A stretch of DNA of 17,850 bases from Syntrophomonas sp. GTDB taxonomy: Bacteria; Bacillota; Syntrophomonadia; Syntrophomonadales; Syntrophomonadaceae. Location of the stretch: contig PWPP01000026.1 in the NCBI GenBank assembly GCA_003558625.1, positions 1 through 17,850 of the forward strand, in the 5' to 3' direction. The position numbers were made by a program, and so were the translations under genes. Every line of letters begins with the position of its first letter. Position 1 is the stretch's first letter. Positions 14,151-17,850 of this stretch are shown here, piece by piece. The notes under the pieces were generated by a model. That model searched no databases. It saw nothing but the letters and a program-made list of their open reading frames with translations, and had not been told where the DNA came from.

Positions 14151-15971
14151 ATGTGTGGAATTATGGGTTATATCGGTCACGGTCAGGCGGTACCGGTTAT
14201 CATAGAGGGTTTGTCTAAACTGGAATATCGCGGCTATGATTCGGCCGGGATCGCAGTGTTAAATGGTAACAGCATAGAGGTCACCAAGAGAAAAGGACGC
14301 CTGGCAGAACTACAGGAAGCTTTGCTCCATGCCCCCATGGTCTCCGATATCGGCATTGGCCACACGAGGTGGGCTACCCATGGGGTTCCCAGTGATAGCA
14401 ATGCTCATCCTCACAGTGATTGTAGCGGTAGGATTACCCTGGTCCATAACGGCATCATAGAAAACTATTATTCCCTACGCAAAGAGCTGATGCTGGAAGG
14501 CCATATTTTTCTTTCAGAAACCGATACCGAAGTCATCGCACATCTGGTGGAGAAATACTATCAAGGTTCCCTGGAAGAAGCGGTGCGTAGTGCCCTGGCC
14601 GATATCCATGGATCTTTTGCCCTGGCAGTGATCTGTCAGGACGAACCGGGAAAAATCATTGCCGCTAAAAAAGACAGCCCTCTAATTATAGGCCTGGGAG
14701 AGAATGAAAATTACCTGGCTTCTGATATCCCTGCATTGCTGGGAAAAACCAATCGGGTTTATATTTTGGAGGAAGAAGAATTTGTCGTCGTTACCCGGGA
14801 TCGGGTGGAGATTACCAATTTTGCCGGGGATACGGTGGAGAAAAACGTATTTGAGGTGGATTGGGACCCCATCGCAGCAGAAAAAAATGGATATGAGCAT
14901 TTTATGCTGAAAGAAATTCATGAACAGCCCCATGCCCTGCGTCAAACCCTCAGGAGTAATATGAGCGGGGGTTTAGCAGATCTATCCTATTTAGAATTTG
15001 ATGAAGTATTAAAAGACACAGAAAAAATATACATGGTTGCTTGCGGCACGGCGTATCATGCGGGATTGGTAGGGAAAATTGCCCTGGAAAAACTGGCCCG
15101 TGTTCCAGTGGAAACGGATATTGCCTCTGAATTCCGTTACCGGGATATCCTTTGGCATCCGCATTCTATGATGGTAGTGATAAGCCAATCCGGAGAAACA
15201 GCCGATACCCTGGCCGCTATGCGTGAAGCCAAAAGGAACGGCATCAAGGTGTTGGCGGTTACCAATGTTGTGGGCAGTACCCTGGCCCGTCAGGCGGATC
15301 GGGTCATATATACCCATGCCGGCCCGGAAATCGCTGTGGCTTCTACCAAAGCCTATTCTACCCAACTGGCCATCATGTATACCCTGGCTCTGTACCTGGC
15401 CCGTTTAAAGGGCGGTACTTCCCCTGAGGAGATCGCAGCCTTGAGTCATGAGTTGCTTCATATCGATAAGCAGGTGGAAAAAGTTTTGGCAGAACAGGAA
15501 ACAATCAAAAAGCTGGCGGAAAAATATCAACAAGTCCAAAGCACTTTTTTCTTAGGCCGGGGATATGATTACGCCGTAGCCATGGAAGGAGCCCTGAAAC
15601 TAAAAGAGATTTCTTATATTCATGCCGAGGCATACGCGGCCGGAGAATTAAAGCATGGCCCCCTGGCACTGATCGATGAGGGGGTGCCGGTGATGGCATT
15701 AATTACCCAGGATCATTTGGTGGAAAAAACCATGTCCAATATCAAAGAAGTAAAAGCCCGGGGAGCCGTGGTGGTAGCCATATGTAAAGAAAACCTGCAG
15801 GAAGCCTGCCAGGAATGTGATGAACAAATCCTGCTGCCGGCAGTCCACCCCATGCTGGCCCCTATCTTAGCGGTCATACCCCTGCAGATATTCTCTTATT
15901 ACATGGCCGTCTTCCGCGGCTGTGACGTAGACAAACCCCGCAACCTGGCCAAAAGCGTAACCGTAGAGTAA
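14151..15971 (+). CDS. glmS: Glutamine--fructose-6-phosphate aminotransferase (isomerizing) GlmS
   Basis: Makes glucosamine-6-phosphate from fructose-6-phosphate and glutamine, the committed step of amino-sugar synthesis. The 606-residue protein starts MCGIMGYIG, with Cys2 as the N-terminal nucleophile after Met removal. Glutaminase motifs YRGYDSAGI and HTRWATHG (71-78) are present. Two SIS domains follow, with SQSGETADT and STKAYSTQ in the first and HAEAYAAGELKHGPLAL in the second. It ends in the canonical PRNLAKSVTVE. AAGGAG lies 11 bases before the ATG. It is controlled by the upstream ribozyme. No terminator is seen between its stop and the next promoter at 15992, only 20 bases on. Confidence 0.97.
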   Translation: MCGIMGYIGHGQAVPVIIEGLSKLEYRGYDSAGIAVLNGNSIEVTKRKGRLAELQEALLHAPMVSDIGIGHTRWATHGVPSDSNAHPHSDCSGRITLVHNGIIENYYSLRKELMLEGHIFLSETDTEVIAHLVEKYYQGSLEEAVRSALADIHGSFALAVICQDEPGKIIAAKKDSPLIIGLGENENYLASDIPALLGKTNRVYILEEEEFVVVTRDRVEITNFAGDTVEKNVFEVDWDPIAAEKNGYEHFMLKEIHEQPHALRQTLRSNMSGGLADLSYLEFDEVLKDTEKIYMVACGTAYHAGLVGKIALEKLARVPVETDIASEFRYRDILWHPHSMMVVISQSGETADTLAAMREAKRNGIKVLAVTNVVGSTLARQADRVIYTHAGPEIAVASTKAYSTQLAIMYTLALYLARLKGGTSPEEIAALSHELLHIDKQVEKVLAEQETIKKLAEKYQQVQSTFFLGRGYDYAVAMEGALKLKEISYIHAEAYAAGELKHGPLALIDEGVPVMALITQDHLVEKTMSNIKEVKARGAVVVAICKENLQEACQECDEQILLPAVHPMLAPILAVIPLQIFSYYMAVFRGCDVDKPRNLAKSVTVE

Positions 15972-15991
15972 ATTCAGGAAGATAGAAAAAA

Positions 15992-16020
15992 TTGACAGTC
16001 CTTAGCCGGTTTGTTATGAT
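15992..16020 (+). promoter_or_regulatory. Sigma-A promoter of the cobalamin-riboswitch transcript
   Basis: TTGACA (15992-15997), 17-base spacer, TATGAT (16015-16020): a perfect -35 and a one-mismatch -10. Transcription would start near 16027, just before the riboswitch. This makes the downstream gene an independent unit from glmS. Confidence 0.8.
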
Positions 16021-16041
16021 TACGAAAAGAATATTTGTAAC

Positions 16042-16199
16042 TTAAGCAGGTACCTCATGATGAGGTGAAAAGGGAAATCGGTGTAAAACCGATGCGGTCC
16101 CGCCACTGTAAGAGGGAGCTAGTTTGCAAGAGCCACTGGAATAGATCTGGGAAGGCGCAGGCTGGCGATGAAATCGAGCCAGGAAACCTGCCTGCTTAA
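16042..16199 (+). promoter_or_regulatory. Cobalamin (B12) riboswitch
   Basis: The closing stem P1 pairs TTAAGCAGG (16042-16050) with CCTGCTTAA (16191-16199). The conserved core AAATCGGTGTAAAACCGATG then GCGGTCCCGCCACTGTAA (roughly 16075-16111) is a near-exact match to the family. The B12 box GAGCCAGGAAACCTGCC lies at 16176-16192. By family the RNA binds adenosyl- or other cobalamin and switches off downstream expression. Which cobalamin is preferred cannot be read with certainty. Confidence 0.96.
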
Positions 16200-16249
16200 A
16201 TGCACTGCAGCTCTACGAGGGATAGAGGGGGTGGGTTTATTATTCATCA

Positions 16250-16280
16250 GATCCCGGTCTCGATATGCCGGGATTTTTCT
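16250..16280 (+). terminator. Riboswitch-controlled intrinsic terminator
   Basis: Stem ATCCCGG (16251-16257) / CCGGGAT (16268-16274) with a 10-base loop and a T-rich tail (16274-16280). It lies 50 bases after the riboswitch and about 100 before the coding start, the usual place for a transcription-attenuation expression platform. Confidence 0.85.
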
Positions 16281-16362
16281 ATTATAGCAACCTGAGCAAA
16301 GAGCTCGGGATTGATAATTAAATAGCTGGTTGGCCTTGGCAATTTTTTGATTTTATAAAAAT

Positions 16363-16372
16363 GGGGGAGGAG
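16363..16372 (+). promoter_or_regulatory. Ribosome-binding site deciding a TTG start
   Basis: GGGGGAGGAG with GGAGG ending 8 bases before TTG 16379. An in-frame ATG at 16361 sits on top of this site and has no SD of its own. Confidence 0.6.
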
Positions 16373-16378
16373 TTTTTC

Positions 16379-17850
16379 TTGTTGATCAACTTGCGCCTGA
16401 AGAAGAAAAGAAGAACATGCTGGATGGTTTTTTTACTGCTGTTTATGGTGTCATGTATCCTGGGGCCCATGCCGGCAGTAGCAGAAGATGAACCTTTAGC
16501 CCAACCAAATCATATTTCGCTTCTACAGACGGTAGAAGCAGACGATGACACCATCCTGGCGGAGAGCGAAGAGGAAAACAGCCCAGGTGATGGCCAGCCC
16601 GCCGCAAAGGAGGACAAGATGGATGAGGCCCTGGCTGATACGGAAAACAGTGGGAATAGCAACACCCTCTCCCTGGAGATCGAAACCGCTGCTGTAGATA
16701 TAGATGCAGATATCAGTGCAGCCGTAGAGCGGATTATTGCCTGGTATCAATCCAATTATCCCGCTCCCACTTCCTGGGAGGGATTGCCCGCTCTGTGGGG
16801 AGCCGGGGAGGATCTGAACCAGGCACCCTGGGAGACCAGCCAACCCTGGCGACTGCAAGATCCTGGATTTCAAGCCGATAGCAGCGGCAATGAGCAAATT
16901 CATTATAGTTTTAGGCTGCTAGCAGTGGGAGAAAACCCCTCACTTATTTGGGGAGGGCGCAATCTACTGGCGGAATTAGCTGCGCAGCAAAAAAACGACG
17001 GCTCTTTTGGTAATCTGGGCAAAGACATCTGGGCCCTGGTGATTCTGGATATCGGCCGAGAATTAGGGCTGGATACAGGTTTATGGGATGAGGAAAAGCA
17101 ACAGGACACCATTGCTAAGATCTTAAGCCAGCAGAAGAGCAATGGCAGTTTTGGTGCCTTTAGCGAACTGGATTTTACCGCATGGGCTCTGGTAGCTTTA
17201 GCGAATCATCAAGAACAACCAGCAGTCAAAAACGCCATCAATGAGGCGGTAGATTTTCTCCACAGCAAGCAGCAGGATAATGGTGGATTTGCCATGGCCG
17301 GTGAATGGGGAGTGGAAAACTCTAATTCCAATGCCGCGGTCATTTCCGGCCTGGTAGCCGTGGGAGAGGACTTATTGGATCCTGCAGGCAGATGGGTGAA
17401 AAACGATCATACCGTAGTGGAAGCACTGCTCAAATTCCAGCAGGATGACGGCAGTTTTTGGTGGCAGCAAGAAACGGCCGGGTCGATCAAAGCCTCAACC
17501 ACCCAGGCTCTGACCGCGCTGGTTGATTTAAAACACGGTCGTTCGGTTAAACATAGATTGGGAGAGGAATTATTCTTACCGGAAACCCCAGAAACGGCTT
17601 CAGTTCACTTGCGGGTGGAAGGTATAGAAGAGAACTTGTTTACGGGGAAGGTAGAGGCAAAATACGCCGGCGGCCAGGACCTGACCGCTCTGTCCGTGCT
17701 GCAGCAGGGTTTGGAAGAGGCGCAGATCACCTTTGAGATCACCTGGAATGAATCATTTGCCAGTTATGAGATCGTGGCCATCGCCGGGGAAGCCAAGGGC
17801 AGCTTCGGCGGCTGGGACGGCTGGATGTTCCTGAAAAACGGGGAGATGGC
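16379..17850 (+). CDS. Secreted prenyltransferase-like-repeat / DUF4430 protein, putative corrinoid-binding (C-terminus beyond window)
   Basis: I read this frame directly; it stays open to the window edge (490 codons). A basic start (LRLKKKRR) and hydrophobic core (16-34) ending AVA/EDE form a signal peptide; Cys26 gives only a poor lipobox. An acidic linker follows (36-115). An alpha/alpha-barrel region (about 115-390) carries four repeats: QQKNDGSFG (203), QQKSNGSFG (251), KQQDNGGFA (297) and FQQDDGSFW (353). From ~407 a beta-rich domain resembles DUF4430 (transcobalamin-like C-terminal), ending GGWDGWMFLKNGEM at the edge. This domain order matches intrinsic factor and transcobalamin, and a cobalamin riboswitch controls the gene. 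I infer extracellular B12 capture; a terpene-cyclase role is unlikely because the protein is exported. More domains or a wall anchor may follow. Confidence 0.8.
   Translation, partial: MLINLRLKKKRRTCWMVFLLLFMVSCILGPMPAVAEDEPLAQPNHISLLQTVEADDDTILAESEEENSPGDGQPAAKEDKMDEALADTENSGNSNTLSLEIETAAVDIDADISAAVERIIAWYQSNYPAPTSWEGLPALWGAGEDLNQAPWETSQPWRLQDPGFQADSSGNEQIHYSFRLLAVGENPSLIWGGRNLLAELAAQQKNDGSFGNLGKDIWALVILDIGRELGLDTGLWDEEKQQDTIAKILSQQKSNGSFGAFSELDFTAWALVALANHQEQPAVKNAINEAVDFLHSKQQDNGGFAMAGEWGVENSNSNAAVISGLVAVGEDLLDPAGRWVKNDHTVVEALLKFQQDDGSFWWQQETAGSIKASTTQALTALVDLKHGRSVKHRLGEELFLPETPETASVHLRVEGIEENLFTGKVEAKYAGGQDLTALSVLQQGLEEAQITFEITWNESFASYEIVAIAGEAKGSFGGWDGWMFLKNGEM

Noticed and set aside
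16523..17142. Minus-strand open frames of 126 and 79 codons
   Set aside because: They lie opposite the secreted repeat protein, whose plus-strand frame shows a signal peptide, periodic QxxDGSF repeats and a DUF4430-like domain.
16379..17850. Squalene-hopene cyclase or other terpene cyclase
   Set aside because: The repeats resemble the QW/prenyltransferase fold, but the protein has a signal peptide, no DxDD catalytic motif in the visible part, a DUF4430-like domain and B12 control.
1..17850. CRISPR array, tRNA, rRNA, prophage or insertion sequence
   Set aside because: No regularly spaced repeats, cloverleaf sequences, rRNA signatures, integrase or transposase were seen on either strand.

Overview
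The window looks like chromosomal DNA from an anaerobic Gram-positive bacterium of the Clostridia (Bacillota). Grounds: a glmS ribozyme, a cdaA-cdaR-glmM-glmS cluster, a clostridial-type 2x[4Fe-4S] ferredoxin, strong Shine-Dalgarno sites, frequent GTG/TTG starts, a large iron-sulfur flavoenzyme of the dienoyl-CoA/enoate reductase type, and cobalamin-controlled gene expression. Base composition appears balanced and fairly uniform. I see no phage, insertion sequence, tRNA, rRNA or CRISPR. The genus cannot be named from the sequence alone. The nearest general picture is a Peptococcaceae/Syntrophomonadaceae-like organism (inference).

Layout. (1) 1-1790, minus strand: the N-terminal ~596 codons of an Old Yellow Enzyme-type FMN/FAD/[4Fe-4S] reductase, cut by the window edge. 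(2) 2071-5739, plus strand: loosely spaced small genes, namely a PHP-domain phosphoesterase, an unrecognised membrane protein, a CPBP intramembrane protease, an FmdB-type zinc-ribbon protein and a HAD hydrolase. (3) 5938-7606, plus: ribonuclease HI, a YkgJ-type cysteine-cluster protein and the tRNA wobble methyltransferase TrmL. (4) 7607-7966: about 290 bases without a supportable gene, ending in a bidirectional terminator with a GNRA-like loop. (5) 7967-8213, minus: a 58-residue ferredoxin with a consensus sigma-A promoter. (6) 8258-15971, plus: thiamine diphosphokinase, then diadenylate cyclase cdaA, its regulator cdaR, a COG2509-like FAD dehydrogenase, glmM, a glmS ribozyme and glmS. This block links cyclic-di-AMP synthesis with UDP-GlcNAc precursor supply; the ribozyme gives GlcN6P feedback on glmS. 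(7) 15992-17850, plus: a sigma-A promoter, a cobalamin riboswitch, an intrinsic terminator, and the start of a secreted protein absent from the supplied list of complete reading frames because it runs off the window.

The most interesting part is region 7. The exported protein has four QxxDGSF-type alpha/alpha-barrel repeats followed by a DUF4430 (transcobalamin C-terminal-like) domain. That is the same two-domain order as animal intrinsic factor and transcobalamin, and it is placed directly under a B12 riboswitch. I infer an extracellular corrinoid-capture protein; binding itself cannot be seen in the sequence.

Several gene starts were moved from the longest reading frame because a strong Shine-Dalgarno site selects an internal start (CPBP protease, trmL, cdaA, cdaR, ferredoxin, PHP protein).
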